Assembly: GCA_017524725.1 (NCBI GenBank)
Contig: JAFXUZ010000087.1
Coordinates: forward strand, 45,384 to 109,383
Length of the DNA stretch: 64,000 nucleotides
Direction of reading: 5' to 3'
From: Clostridia bacterium
GTDB taxonomy: Bacteria; Bacillota; Clostridia; Christensenellales; Aristaeellaceae
Shown here piece after piece: positions 18,313 to 27,879 of this stretch; within the stretch, counting starts at the first letter, position 1; the number at the start of each line of letters is the position of its first letter. The notes under the pieces were generated by a model. That model had not been told where the DNA came from. It did no database searches and saw only the letters and a program-made list of their open reading frames with translations. Position numbers and translations under genes: made by a program.

Positions 18313-18879
18313 ATGTTAAAAGATTACGAGACAGATAAACCTGTCCTTGAAACTGACAGGCTGATTATTCGAACTCTTAACGAAGCAGATGTACCAGATT
18401 TGAAAGAATGGCTGGGGAGAGATGAAATTTATACCTATTGGGGAAGAAAAGCAAGCAAGGGAGAGAAAAATCCTGAACTTATGTTTATTGATCCCCGTCC
18501 TTGGGTAAAGAGAAAACCTTCTCCTGATTTTGATTGGGGAATTGTATTAAAAGAATCCAATAAAGTGGTAGGCATGATTGCGGTATTTGATATCCAAAAT
18601 GCCAGAATGGGTGATATAGCATACAGAGTGAATCCGGAGTACTGGAATATGGGAATTACTACAGAAGCTTTAAAGGAAGTGGTACGGTTTATATTTGAGA
18701 ACACGGAAATAGACCGATTGAATGGGACTGCGGATGTAAGAAACATTGCCTCAAACAAGGTTATGGAAAAATGTGGTTTTATCAAAGAAGGAACCGTTCG
18801 CCAAGGGAAAATGGTTTCTGTTTATTGCGATTATAATATTTATGGTATGCTTAGAAAAGATTATGCAAAGATAGACTAG
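18313..18879 (+). CDS. GNAT acetyltransferase, RimJ/RimL-like
   Basis: 188 residues. Typical layout of ribosomal-protein-type N-acetyltransferases: ETDRLIIR.L near the N-terminus, GDIAYRVNPEYWNMGITTEAL as acetyl-CoA site, and NIASNKVMEKCGF near the C-terminus. The acceptor is unknown (protein N-terminus, antibiotic or amino acid). TGGAGG lies 6 nt before the ATG. Base composition is clearly more AT-rich than the flanking core genes, which points to recent acquisition. It follows the rlmD tail directly. Confidence 0.88.
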   Translation: MLKDYETDKPVLETDRLIIRTLNEADVPDLKEWLGRDEIYTYWGRKASKGEKNPELMFIDPRPWVKRKPSPDFDWGIVLKESNKVVGMIAVFDIQNARMGDIAYRVNPEYWNMGITTEALKEVVRFIFENTEIDRLNGTADVRNIASNKVMEKCGFIKEGTVRQGKMVSVYCDYNIYGMLRKDYAKID

Positions 18880-18979
18880 GCGTATTGTTCAGCCCTGACG
18901 TACTTGATGCTCAGAGGATCGGACTTTATGCTGACCATGGGTCAATCAAACGGACAAAAATGAGAGGAGATGCATTTGG

Positions 18980-19669
18980 ATGAAAAAGCTGATCCCTGTT
19001 CTGTTGGCGGTTGCGCTGCTTTGCGCGGTGTGTTGTTCGATTGCCGAAGAAAGAACACAGCCTGAAATCCTGGCTGTCTTTTCCTCCTCGGAGGCGCAGA
19101 TCATCACGGATGATGATCAAACCAAAGAACTGGCCGATACCGTGATCTTTCTTTACCGGGATCACTCATATATCCAGTATGTGGATCATGAGAACCGGTA
19201 TGAGATTTACACCAAAGGAACCTTTGACGTCAATTTTGACTGGACAGAGCCGGGTTGGCAGGAAAAGAAACCTCATATCCTGACGATTCATGCCGAACAA
19301 ATCCATACGGCGCGTCATCAGACAGAAGCAACTGATCTGACCTATGACGTAAATCTGGATCGGGCGGCAGACTACTGCTTGTATCCGGATAATGACAGAA
19401 CTGATCTGGAACTTGTCGCCGCGTTTATGCAGGTTGATAAGCAAAAGCTGGTTAAGGCAGACGGAAGCGAAGAGTATCTTCCGACCATCTGGTTCTACTA
19501 CAGTGACGGTTCTTTCCGACAGTTTGCAATCGTTGACGGGCAGGAGAACACGTTGTTCAGCTGCGGCGATTATTCTGTCACGGATGGTGTGTTTGCGGAC
19601 GAATCGGTGCTTACAATTCATCGGACGCAAAAGTATCAGGACGGCGTCGGCCTGTCGGACTACGATTAG
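18980..19669 (+). CDS. exported protein of unknown family
   Basis: 229 residues. An N-terminal signal peptide (MKKLIPVLLAVALLCAVCC) is followed by SIAEE; the Cys pair at residues 18-19 could act as a lipobox, but the consensus is not clear. The mature part alternates beta-like segments (VIFLYRDHSYIQYVDHENRY, IWFYYSDGSFRQFAIVDG) and ends with an acidic tail. Such YxDH..RYE.Y..G.F proteins recur in Clostridia without assigned function. GAGAGGAG upstream supports the start. It is flanked by acetyltransferase genes of the accessory island. Confidence 0.6.
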   Translation: MKKLIPVLLAVALLCAVCCSIAEERTQPEILAVFSSSEAQIITDDDQTKELADTVIFLYRDHSYIQYVDHENRYEIYTKGTFDVNFDWTEPGWQEKKPHILTIHAEQIHTARHQTEATDLTYDVNLDRAADYCLYPDNDRTDLELVAAFMQVDKQKLVKADGSEEYLPTIWFYYSDGSFRQFAIVDGQENTLFSCGDYSVTDGVFADESVLTIHRTQKYQDGVGLSDYD

Positions 19670-19819
19670 ACACATAAGGCCATCAAAAGCGCCGTAATTG
19701 CCGGCTTTTCTGGCATCAGGGGCATCAGCGCCGGGAGAAGATTTTCAAGAATACAGTCGAAGATGCGTACCAAGATCGATTTTACAGAACGGACAGATTG
19801 ATCAAAAAAGGAATAAAGA

Positions 19820-20566
19820 ATGATTTTCGAATTGAAAAAACCGTCAATAGCTGCTCCCGTTTTTGCGGATTGGGAGGATCTCGATACCGGCGTCAATGCC
19901 TGCCTCGACAATGTGATGGGAAAGATACTCGTGACTGACCCGGATCATCCGAAATCCGCGCTGGCTGTGATCGGTGATTTTGCTTTTTGCGCAGGGGATG
20001 CGGATCTGGAGCTTTTGCGAGGCAAGCCTGATAGATGGATGATCGTGGTGCCGCAGGATGAAGCATGGGAAGAGCTGATCGAAAACAACTTCCCCGCTTA
20101 CAAGCGGATTCGCTACGCGATCAAAAAGGATACGGTATTCGACCGGGAAAAGCTCGAAGCCATGGCAAAGGCGCTTCCCGAAGGGTATACCTTCCGCAGG
20201 ATCGACGGAGAACTCTATGACGTCTGCCTGAAGGATGAAATTTTTGAGGACTGCGTTTCCGTCTTCGAATCGAAGGAAAGATATCTCGAGCTCGGGCGGG
20301 GCTTTGCCGTCATGAAGGACGGGAAGATTGTTTCCGCCGCGTCGTCTTATTCGCGTTTCCTCAAGGGGATAGACATCGAAATCGACACGGTAAAAGAAGA
20401 ACGTCACAAAGGATTGGGGTCCGCTGTCGCCGCAAAGCTGATCCTCGCCTGCCTCGACGAAGGACTGTATCCGGCATGGGACGCGGCAAATAAGCTGTCT
20501 GTCCGGTTGGCGGAAAAGCTTGGCTACGAATTCAGCCGCGAATATGTCTGTTACGGGATGGAATAA
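19820..20566 (+). CDS. GNAT acetyltransferase (PF12746-type)
   Basis: 248 residues. An N-terminal domain of about 120 residues with FAFCAGD and DRWMIVVP precedes a C-terminal GNAT fold: GRGFAVMKDGKIVSAASSYS, IDIEIDTVKEERHKGLGSAVAAKLIL (acetyl-CoA loop, His-Lys-Gly-Leu-Gly) and WDAANKLSVRLAEKLGY. The combination matches the two-part acetyltransferases common in Firmicutes. The substrate is not predictable. A weak AAAGGA site precedes the ATG. The 150-nt region upstream holds no gene. Confidence 0.85.
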   Translation: MIFELKKPSIAAPVFADWEDLDTGVNACLDNVMGKILVTDPDHPKSALAVIGDFAFCAGDADLELLRGKPDRWMIVVPQDEAWEELIENNFPAYKRIRYAIKKDTVFDREKLEAMAKALPEGYTFRRIDGELYDVCLKDEIFEDCVSVFESKERYLELGRGFAVMKDGKIVSAASSYSRFLKGIDIEIDTVKEERHKGLGSAVAAKLILACLDEGLYPAWDAANKLSVRLAEKLGYEFSREYVCYGME

Positions 20567-20619
20567 TAAGAAGTATGCAGGAGTTCCGGGTGCTGAACCG
20601 GCGGTAAGGAGAACACATC

Positions 20620-21117
20620 ATGGAATATGGAAACATTAATTTTGAAGATCAGGATGGCAATATTCTGATCTCCATAGATCAGACGGATGAAGCGGCGCTT
20701 TCCCGTGATCCTCTGTTCACGCACTGCCTTGCAGTTGTAAAAGTCGGCAATGAATACCTTATGGGTAAAAACAAATGGCGAAACAGATATGAAGTGTTCG
20801 GCGGCTGTGCCGAAAAGGGAGAGACAGCCCGGGAATGCATCCTCCGGGAATGCCATGAAGAACTGGGCCTGCCGATTTCCGATATTGCATATCTCGGCGC
20901 CATGAAGCTCCTTTTGAAGCCGGATCATTTCTCGAAGGATGAGCGGGTCGAGTTGGGCGGGTTATACGGGATCACGCTGCCTGATATTAGCCTTGATGAT
21001 ATTTATCGCCTGGTCAACGATAAAGAAGAAATAGCGGCGCTTGACTGGTACAGTCATATAAAGGAAAAGGAAACGATAGCCCTGATCGATGAAAAACTGC
21101 TGGGTTATTATATTTGA
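20620..21117 (+). CDS. Nudix hydrolase
   Basis: 165 residues. The Nudix box is complete: G-CAEKG-E-TARECIL-RECHEELGL (GX5EX7REUXEEXGU). Flanking strands include FTHCLAVVKVGNEYLMGKNKWRNRYEVFGG. Nudix enzymes cleave nucleoside diphosphates linked to another group; the specificity is unknown. AAGGAG lies 9 nt before the ATG. It is 53 nt downstream of the acetyltransferase and probably co-transcribed. Confidence 0.9.
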   Translation: MEYGNINFEDQDGNILISIDQTDEAALSRDPLFTHCLAVVKVGNEYLMGKNKWRNRYEVFGGCAEKGETARECILRECHEELGLPISDIAYLGAMKLLLKPDHFSKDERVELGGLYGITLPDISLDDIYRLVNDKEEIAALDWYSHIKEKETIALIDEKLLGYYI

Positions 21118-21158
21118 TCTCAAATGAATACGGCCTTACCGCAAATTCTTCTCAATGC

Positions 21159-22508
21159 TTACTCATACCCGCCCATGCCGCCGATCCACTCACCGCCGGG
21201 TTCGCGCCAGACATAGAAAGCCAGGTCTTCGGCAGTGCCGTCGCTGCCTGCGATCTCGAAATCATAGTAGGAAATGGAACGGGCTGTGCCGTAAAGCTTC
21301 ATCCATTCGATGCCCTCGGGAACATCGGTGGGCCAATTCGTTGCTTCCGGGTCGTTGTCTTCATCGCTGTAGCGCAGGGAGATCAGCGTGTGCCCGGCGG
21401 CACTGCCGGTGTAGGCATCCGCTGCGGCCTGCATGGCGGCGCGGATCTCATTCTGCGGCCACACAGCCGACTCTCCGATGGTGTTGGCGGAAGTGAACGC
21501 GTATCCATGCCGGGTATCGAGGTCATCCCACCGCACGAAGCCCCAATAAGGCTCATCGTATGCGTAGATCTCCGCCAGCACCCGGCCGTTCATCTCAGCC
21601 AGGAGGTGGACACTGTCGCCGGGCAGCAGGGGGTAGATGAAGTCTTTGTCAGAGCCGGGCACATCCGTCATGCGGGCATTTGTTTTGACGGTGGCATAGA
21701 CATGATCCGTGCCGTCATCCCCCGGGAAAACCAGTTCCGGGCAGGATCCGATCAACGGGGCTGAAAGCCCTGTGGTGCTGATCCAGCCGTAGCGGGTCCG
21801 TCCGCCGGAGATGCCGTAGCTGATGAGCATCCAGTCTCCGCGGATGCCATAGATCCATATGGTGCCGTTGGTGGAAACGGAGGCTTTCCCATTGGCGCTC
21901 CGGCCATACTCCCTGCCGGGACCGCGATAGACCGCATAGGTTTTTCCTCTCGGAAACTGTCCCACATTTCCGGTCAGGAACGGCATGGAAAGCAGCGCTT
22001 GCTGCCGCTGTGACGCCAGGGCCAGTTCCGACTGTATCAGCCTCAGGGTATTTTCATAGATTTCAAGTTCGGGGTTTCGAAGATAGTTATCATACCGGCT
22101 GACCGGGATCTGCGCGGCGTCCCCGGCCTCATCCCCCACGCACACGCCGACGGAACAGGGAGTGAAACGCAGCGCCACGCGGTAATGGGTTTCGGCATCC
22201 CGGCCCCAGGCCAGGATGAAGCGCAGCGAGCCCTTCCGGTTCACCTGCGTGCTTACCCCGGTCAGGCCCATGGCTTCCAGCCGGGCGCTCATGGTGCCGT
22301 CCATGGCGTCCATGGCGAGATCATCGAAAGCATCCGCTGTACCGCCGGTGCGTTTCTGCCCGATCTCCGCCATGATCGTCCCGCCGCCCACGAACTGCCG
22401 GGTGCCGATCAGATCCGATTCGGCAGCGCTCTCAGCCGGCGCCGCGGGAAAACCGCACGAAGCAAATGCCATCGTGATCAGCAGCAGGATCGAAACAAAC
22501 CTTTTCAT
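21159..22508 (-). CDS. exported SH3-like protein A
   Basis: 449 residues. A signal peptide (MKRFVSILLLITMAFASCG) is present; ASCG could be a lipobox. The middle contains an SH3b-like unit: YAVYRGPGREYGRSANGKASVSTNG, IWIYGIRGDWMLISYG, YGWIST. A second possible unit (VKTNARMTDVPGSDKDFIYPLLPGD) lies after it. Such domains bind cell-wall peptides. ATG 22508 is chosen because AGGAGG is 9 nt upstream and it starts the signal peptide; the frame is open 12 codons further. It lies 28 nt after the related gene upstream, so the two form an operon. Confidence 0.7.
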   Translation of the reverse strand: MKRFVSILLLITMAFASCGFPAAPAESAAESDLIGTRQFVGGGTIMAEIGQKRTGGTADAFDDLAMDAMDGTMSARLEAMGLTGVSTQVNRKGSLRFILAWGRDAETHYRVALRFTPCSVGVCVGDEAGDAAQIPVSRYDNYLRNPELEIYENTLRLIQSELALASQRQQALLSMPFLTGNVGQFPRGKTYAVYRGPGREYGRSANGKASVSTNGTIWIYGIRGDWMLISYGISGGRTRYGWISTTGLSAPLIGSCPELVFPGDDGTDHVYATVKTNARMTDVPGSDKDFIYPLLPGDSVHLLAEMNGRVLAEIYAYDEPYWGFVRWDDLDTRHGYAFTSANTIGESAVWPQNEIRAAMQAAADAYTGSAAGHTLISLRYSDEDNDPEATNWPTDVPEGIEWMKLYGTARSISYYDFEIAGSDGTAEDLAFYVWREPGGEWIGGMGGYE

Positions 22509-22536
22509 GACTGCCGTCCTCCTGATCCGCCTGTCG

Positions 22537-24099
22537 TTACCCATTCCCCGCCGTCAGATCGCTCTGCCGCACAAAACCGTATTCCCCGGTGGCCGGGAAC
22601 CATATATGGTACCATTCGTCCCCGATGATCCCGATCACCCGCATCGATTCATGGCTCTCCTGCCAATGGGTGACGTAGGATCCTGCCTGCGGCTGCCGGT
22701 AGACCTTCAGGATGGGGTGGGCCGGGGAGAGCTGTGGCATGGCAGACAGATCAAGCTGCAGCGCGCTGCCGGGCTGCCCAAAGGTCAGGTAGCGCTTCAT
22801 CATGTATCCTCGCACCCAACTGTTCCAGTCGCCGAACACCGCCAGCGTCCAGTCGCCGTCCTGAGCCATGACGCCGACCGCCGTCCCGGTGTAATACTTG
22901 CCCTGGGAGCGGCTGCCCTTGTCCGCCCGTTCCCGCAGGTGCAGGCGGTCGGCTGGATTCGGATTCACCACCATGGCATAATTGCCGGAATCCATCTGTG
23001 CAGAGGCTTCCGCCAAACTGTGCGGCAGGGTGTTCCAGTTGATCTGCGCGATGTCGTCCCATGGGTGATCTCCGTAGAGCATGGCTTGCATAGGCACTAC
23101 TGAGCCGTCCCAGACTGTCCGGTGTCCGAAGAACAGAAAGCCGCCCGATTCTTCTGAGCATGCGGCGTCGTCATAAATGTATTCGATTCCCGCAGTGCCG
23201 TTATACAGCAGTTGAATCGTCACGCAGCGCCCGTCGATCCACAAACTGTCGGTGAAGTTTTCGTACCCCAGCACCGTGCCGGCGGGAAGCGGGCTGCTCT
23301 CGATCAGGCGCACCTCCCGGTGGCTCATATACTCGCAGATCACATACACCCGGCTGCCGTCCGGTTTCTCCATCAGAAAGTGCATGGCGTCGTTCTTCAG
23401 CATGCCTTTGATAAACATGTAATCCGGCATCAGCGCGGCCGCGGCTTCCCGGAAGAAACGCTCGTTCTCGGAAGCGTAATTATCGTAGGTTTCGGCAAAG
23501 AATGTCGGGAAGCGCGAGACGTCGAAATCCTCCAGCCAGATGCAGTCTGCCAGCCAGGACGCCGGAAGGATCTGCATGAGCTGAACGCCCTGGTCATTGT
23601 CGTTCTCATCCACCATGGAAAAAGTGCGGGTGATCTCTCCGCCGTTCAAACCGTCCCAGGACGTGTTCCGGATGTGGGTGTATTCGCCGTACCCGCTGTC
23701 GCCGTGGAACTGGTCCACCGGACTCCATCGGCCGTCCGCATTGCGGCAGCTGTGATACCTCACGACAGACTGTTCGGCCAGGATGTATGTCCAGTAGATT
23801 GACTGGTCGCTGTCCAGATACAGCTCCGGCCAGTCCGCGCCCTGGATCAAGGCGGTGGGATTGTGGATGACAATCTGCCACGCGCCGTCATGCCGTTCCA
23901 GGAGGATCAGCCTTTTGATGCCGTCCGTCTCAGCGAAGCAGGCCGCTGTATCGCCCCACTGGGATAGCTGAACAGGCTGGGTGACGCCTGCCCGGCGGAG
24001 CGCGTCCGCGATCTGTGCATCGTCCCCGGCGGCTGCCGGCGCTGAAGGGCTGATCAGCATCAGCATCAAAGCAATGACCCAAAACATCGTTTTCCTCAT
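22537..24099 (-). CDS. exported SH3-like protein B
   Basis: 520 residues, with a signal peptide (MRKTMFWVIALMLMLISPSAPA). The C-terminal third contains SH3b-like units: NPADRLHLRERADKGSRSQGKYYTG with VGVMAQDGDWTLAVFGDWNSWVRGYM, and a last one ending EWYHIWFPATGEYGFVRQSDL. The N-terminal 330 residues match no family I recognise. The GGAAGG site supports ATG 24099 rather than the longer frame to 24138. It is the first gene of the pair with the downstream SH3-like protein; the two share architecture but not close sequence. Confidence 0.7.
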   Translation of the reverse strand: MRKTMFWVIALMLMLISPSAPAAAGDDAQIADALRRAGVTQPVQLSQWGDTAACFAETDGIKRLILLERHDGAWQIVIHNPTALIQGADWPELYLDSDQSIYWTYILAEQSVVRYHSCRNADGRWSPVDQFHGDSGYGEYTHIRNTSWDGLNGGEITRTFSMVDENDNDQGVQLMQILPASWLADCIWLEDFDVSRFPTFFAETYDNYASENERFFREAAAALMPDYMFIKGMLKNDAMHFLMEKPDGSRVYVICEYMSHREVRLIESSPLPAGTVLGYENFTDSLWIDGRCVTIQLLYNGTAGIEYIYDDAACSEESGGFLFFGHRTVWDGSVVPMQAMLYGDHPWDDIAQINWNTLPHSLAEASAQMDSGNYAMVVNPNPADRLHLRERADKGSRSQGKYYTGTAVGVMAQDGDWTLAVFGDWNSWVRGYMMKRYLTFGQPGSALQLDLSAMPQLSPAHPILKVYRQPQAGSYVTHWQESHESMRVIGIIGDEWYHIWFPATGEYGFVRQSDLTAGNG

Positions 24100-24307
24100 C
24101 GTGACTGTCCTTCCTTCCGCTGCCGGTCCTCCCGGCACGCCTTAACTATAAAGACGTAACATGGACATGATCTGCTGCGTATGGATGATTTTTTTCCATG
24201 CTCAGGCTGATCGGTAGATCGGTTAAGTATACCCTGGAAGCTGTGTTCAGGTGTCATGGACTGTCAAAAACCTCCCCCGGAGGGGAGGCCGGGCAGGCTT
24301 TGCCGGG

Positions 24308-24448
24308 TTACCGGATCAGGTACGGGATATTGTTTCTGACAGCAAAGGATTCTCCTTCGCTTTCGGAAGTTACGTACAGGAGTACAGGGCTGTCGGCAAA
24401 AGCGTCGTCGGCAATCACTGTCACAGACGCCGGTATGAATTGTTTCAT
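24308..24448 (-). CDS. 46-codon ORF encoding a BspA-type leucine-rich-repeat end (likely gene fragment)
   Basis: Read on the minus strand this short frame gives MKQFIPASVTVIADDAFADSPVLLYV and ends NNIPYLIR. This is the pattern of the last LRR_5 unit of BspA-like surface proteins (IP.SVT.I...AF..., then a strand and NGIPY). A GGAGG stands 8 nt before the ATG, and a TAA directly precedes it in frame. It may therefore be translated as a microprotein, but more likely it is the remnant of a larger gene. Around it, 24100-24307 and 24449-24670 hold no gene. An inverted repeat GTCCACTG/CAGTGGAC lies at 24564-24603. Confidence 0.45.
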   Translation of the reverse strand: MKQFIPASVTVIADDAFADSPVLLYVTSESEGESFAVRNNIPYLIR

Positions 24449-24670
24449 TTACGGATCCTCCAAATACTTTTGCAGACGACGATGATCAGGACCGGTTCTT
24501 TGAGATCCCGAAGAGATCAAAGGAGAAAGACAGATCCGACCTGATCGCCTGATGCCGGATTATGTCCACTGCTGACCAATGAAAACGAAGTAAAACAGTG
24601 GACGGTCTTCAGGCGGATCGGCGCGTTGTGTGTATTGGCATGAGGGGAAATACGAACGGGACAAACGACA

Positions 24671-25479
24671 CTACCAGTCGCTTTCCGGCAGCGGGGGCGT
24701 GTTATCTTCCTCAAATTGTTCCTTTCCAAGCTCCGTAATGCTGATCCTGCCGACCTTTCCGTACTGATACAGCTGATCCAGCAGTTCGATCGCCGCCCGG
24801 ATCCTGGTCCGCAGGAGATAGCCCGCCCCTTCTGTCCCGTTATAGATCGTTTCCGGATCAAGCTGAGGCTCCCAGTCATAGGCCATCCCGTGAAATTCCT
24901 GAATGTTTTCCAGTACGCGCAGGATCTCGGCTTTCGACAGGGAAGCCAATTCCGGCGCGTCAATAATGGCGTTCAGTGTTGCTTTGGCCGCTTTCAGCGC
25001 GGTTTCCCGAGTCTTCCGATCAGCTCCGCTTCATCAAACAGGATCACCCAGCCCGCGTACCCAAGCCGGCGGAACAAGGTGCTCATAAAAGCGAAGTAGT
25101 CGCCATAATGCTTTGTCTTGGTAAAGTTCTGATTAAACTGGGCTGATTTTCCCGTCACCCGCCGGAACACACGCTTCACCAGTGCGGTGGACACAAAATC
25201 GCCTTCCAGATCCGCCAGAAACTGCTCCCTTTCCTCCTCGTCCTGTGTTTCCCACATATCCTTCAGCACGAAATAGATCTTGTTGGTTTCCAGCCCGGTG
25301 GCCGTATACGCCTGCATTTCCCCCGCAATGCCGCTTCCCGGCGCGATCTCCTCCAGTTTCTGACGGAATCCGGGCTGTTCCGTCCCGGGCAGATACGTGT
25401 TGGCGATCAGTTTGCCATAGAGCAGATGCGGAAGATGCATCGGCGTTTCCTTTCCGAGCGATGCATAGGAAACGACCAT
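24671..25479 (-). pseudogene. decayed BREX/DUF2791-type ATP-binding protein
   Basis: Two fragments in different frames. The first (25479 to about 24994) reads VVSYASLGKETPMHLPHLLYGKL, FNQNFTKTKHYGDYFAFMS and a Walker B strand VILFDEAELIGRLGK. The second (about 25005 to 24671) reads KAEILRVLENIQEFHGMAYDW, GYLLRTRIRAAIELLDQLYQYG and an acidic end. Both match what I know of the DUF2791 P-loop ATPases of BREX-like/TerB-linked defence loci. The N-terminal part with Walker A is missing. The segment between Walker B and the C-terminal helices is deleted with a frameshift near 25000. The product cannot be a normal ATPase. It is divergent from the helicase gene. Confidence 0.65.
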
Positions 25480-25574
25480 TGTTTTTCCTCACTCTCTGAT
25501 GATCTGCTTTTTCGCGTTCGTTTCCCGAATCATGCTTCATTATATCGGTTTCGGCCCGATGTTACAAGCTCCGC

Positions 25575-25603
25575 TTGTTTTTTTATCATCTTCATGCTAT
25601 GAT
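25575..25603 (+). promoter_or_regulatory. candidate promoter of helicase gene
   Basis: TTGTTT (25575-25580), 17 nt, TATGAT (25598-25603), about 115 nt before the helicase start, in the AT-rich divergent gap. Confidence 0.5.
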
Positions 25604-25717
25604 CTGATCAGAAACATAGTTTCCGGACGAAGGTTTTTCCTGTCTTCACCGGCGCTCGGACATCATGAGAATACGCCTTTTCTCAAACTCGAATTTTTTA
25701 TATAGGAAATGATCATA

Positions 25718-27313
25718 ATGAAACTGTACGCCTGGCAGCGGGAATGCCTGAACGCATGGGAAGCCAATCATTTCAGGGGCATTGTCCATGTGGCGACCGG
25801 CGCGGGAAAGACCGTGTTCGCGCTGAACGCGATCGATCTGTATCTTTCACGCTATCCGGACGCCCATGTTAAAATCGTTCTGCCGACCATCCCGCTCGCC
25901 CAGCAGTGGCAGACCGCCCTTTTGCATCACATAAAGGACACGTCTCTGCGTCCCGGCTTTTACGGCGGCGGAACGCGGGACCGCGCAGACCGCTCCGTTA
26001 TGATCTATATTGTCAATTCCGCCCGGAGCACACTGGCGGATCATATACGAAGGGATCTTGCCCTGGGGCGCCGCGTGCTGCTGATCTGCGACGAATGCCA
26101 TCATTACCGGAGCCCGCAGAACAGCCGGATATTCGATTTTACTCATTCCTCCTTTACGGCAGACGGAAAGTACGCCAGCCTGGGGCTTTCCGCGACCCCC
26201 TTCGATCCTCCGGACAGCAGCGTTCTGACCGATGCGCTGGGTCACGAGATCTATCGCTACAATGTTCGTCAGGCTTCCGCCGACGGTATTGTTTCTCCCT
26301 TCATTATCAGTGAAGTGGCCGTTTCCTTTCTGCCGCGGGAAAAAGAGGCCTATCAGAAACTGAGCCATGAATTGATGCTGCTGATCAGAAAAATATTGGA
26401 CCTCTGGCCGGAGCTTCGGGAATTATCCCCCCAGGCCTTTATGAGGACAATACAAAAGATTGCCGGATCCGCCGATATGGATCCGGAAGATCCCGCTGCC
26501 GCTTTTTTAATGAAAACATGGGAAAGAAAGGAGATCAGCGTCCTGGCTGACGCGAGGCTGCTCTGCGGCCTTGCCCTGATCGCGCAGCTTCCCGAAAAGG
26601 AGCGCATCATTATTTTCTGCGAACGGATCAGCCAGGCGGAGCGCATGGCCTGCGCGATCCGGCATCGGTACGGACAGATCTGCGCCGTCTGTCACTCAAA
26701 GATGTCCGGGGACGCGCGCACCCGGAATATGGAGAATTTCCGGAACAGGACCGTTCGTATCCTGGTCAGCTGCCGCTGCCTGGATGAAGGCATAGATGTG
26801 CCGGACGCCTCCGTGGGAATCGTGCTCAGCAGCGCGGCTGTGACCCGGCAGCGGATCCAGCGCCTGGGACGTATCCTGCGCCGGGCGGAAGGAAAGATGT
26901 CCGCCTCCCTGTACTACCTGTACATCCGGGAATCCTCCGAAGATGCCGCTTACCTGCCCGGGATGGAACCCGGAAAAACCGCTTCCGTGTTCTTCCGCTC
27001 CCTTGAAAAGTCCTTTGAAAACGATCTTTATCTGTATGCCGCGTCAAAAGTCCTGGACAGCGCAAGATCCGCCGGGCTGACAGAGGTCCAGCTTCGGGAA
27101 CTGCGCCGGTGCCTGAACGAAGGGCTCGCCCGTACGGATTATCTGCTCCCGGCGGAGACCCAGAAGAAGCTTCTGGCATCAGCGGGGGATACCCATTCGA
27201 AAAACTACTGGCATTCCATGCTCCGGCTGGGATATCTGTTCAGTCCGATGGACCAAACAGAACTGTCCCATGACTTACAGGGGCGCTCAACTGATAAAAG
27301 AAGCCTGATCTGA
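25718..27313 (+). CDS. SF2 DEAD/DEAH-type helicase (DECH, XPB-like)
   Basis: 531 residues. The N-terminal LYAWQRECL precedes motif I ATGAGKT (residues 26-32). Motif II is CDECHH, motif III GLSATP. The second RecA domain has RIIIFCERISQAERM, VSCRCLDEGIDVP and motif VI QRIQRLGRILRR. No nuclease domain is fused. Helicases of this type accompany DUF2791 ATPases and TerB-domain proteins in stress/defence loci, and a ruined DUF2791 gene lies directly upstream on the other strand. The helicase frame itself is intact. ATG 25718 has better spacing from AGGAAA than ATG 25709. Confidence 0.85.
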   Translation: MKLYAWQRECLNAWEANHFRGIVHVATGAGKTVFALNAIDLYLSRYPDAHVKIVLPTIPLAQQWQTALLHHIKDTSLRPGFYGGGTRDRADRSVMIYIVNSARSTLADHIRRDLALGRRVLLICDECHHYRSPQNSRIFDFTHSSFTADGKYASLGLSATPFDPPDSSVLTDALGHEIYRYNVRQASADGIVSPFIISEVAVSFLPREKEAYQKLSHELMLLIRKILDLWPELRELSPQAFMRTIQKIAGSADMDPEDPAAAFLMKTWERKEISVLADARLLCGLALIAQLPEKERIIIFCERISQAERMACAIRHRYGQICAVCHSKMSGDARTRNMENFRNRTVRILVSCRCLDEGIDVPDASVGIVLSSAAVTRQRIQRLGRILRRAEGKMSASLYYLYIRESSEDAAYLPGMEPGKTASVFFRSLEKSFENDLYLYAASKVLDSARSAGLTEVQLRELRRCLNEGLARTDYLLPAETQKKLLASAGDTHSKNYWHSMLRLGYLFSPMDQTELSHDLQGRSTDKRSLI

Positions 27314-27344
27314 CGGCGCAGTATCGATCGACGGAGGCAAGGAC

Positions 27345-27866
27345 ATGGAATACTGGGATCTGTACGACAGTGAAAGAAAACCGCTGAACCGCGTTCATAA
27401 AAGAGGAGAAGCATTTTCGGAAGGAGAGTATTACGTTTGCAGCGAAATATGGGTAAGAAACCCGAAAGGACAGTTCCTGATCACAAAACGTCATCCTGAC
27501 AAAAAGGCCGGAAATCTGTGGGAATTTACCGGAGGCGGGACGCTTGCCGGAGAGAGCACGCTGCGATCCGCCGTCAGGGAATTAAAAGAGGAAACGGGAA
27601 TTGATGCAAGCGAATCGGAATTAAGGCTGTTTGCCACTTACCGGAAGAAAAACTATTTTCAGGATCTGTTCCTGCTAAACAAAGATGTTGATATTGCCGA
27701 TGTTGTTCTTCAGCCGGATGAAACCATTGCAGCACGGTGGGCTGCGGCCGGTGAGATACTGCAGATGATCGAGAAAGGGGAATTCGTTCATTCGGTCGGG
27801 ATGCGTTTTCGGATGTACAGGGAATTGGTATCACAAAGCACGGGGGACAGTTCTGGCCTTGAGTGA
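27345..27866 (+). CDS. Nudix hydrolase (MEYWDLYDSER- type)
   Basis: 173 residues. The N-terminus WDLYDSERKPLNRVHKRGE is shared by many small clostridial Nudix proteins related to isopentenyl-diphosphate isomerase-like and MutT-like enzymes. The Nudix box G-GTLAG-E-STLRSAV-RELKEETGI is complete. GGAGG lies 8 nt before the ATG. It is 31 nt after the helicase gene and 13 nt before the methyltransferase, so these three may be co-transcribed. Its first 16 codons are closely similar to the start of the gene at 28899. Confidence 0.9.
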   Translation: MEYWDLYDSERKPLNRVHKRGEAFSEGEYYVCSEIWVRNPKGQFLITKRHPDKKAGNLWEFTGGGTLAGESTLRSAVRELKEETGIDASESELRLFATYRKKNYFQDLFLLNKDVDIADVVLQPDETIAARWAAAGEILQMIEKGEFVHSVGMRFRMYRELVSQSTGDSSGLE

Positions 27867-27879
27867 AAGGTGAGGCGCC

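Noticed and set aside
24564..24603. GTCCACTG/CAGTGGAC inverted repeat as possible insertion-sequence end
   Set aside because: Arms are only 8 bp, no transposase is near and no target duplication could be seen.
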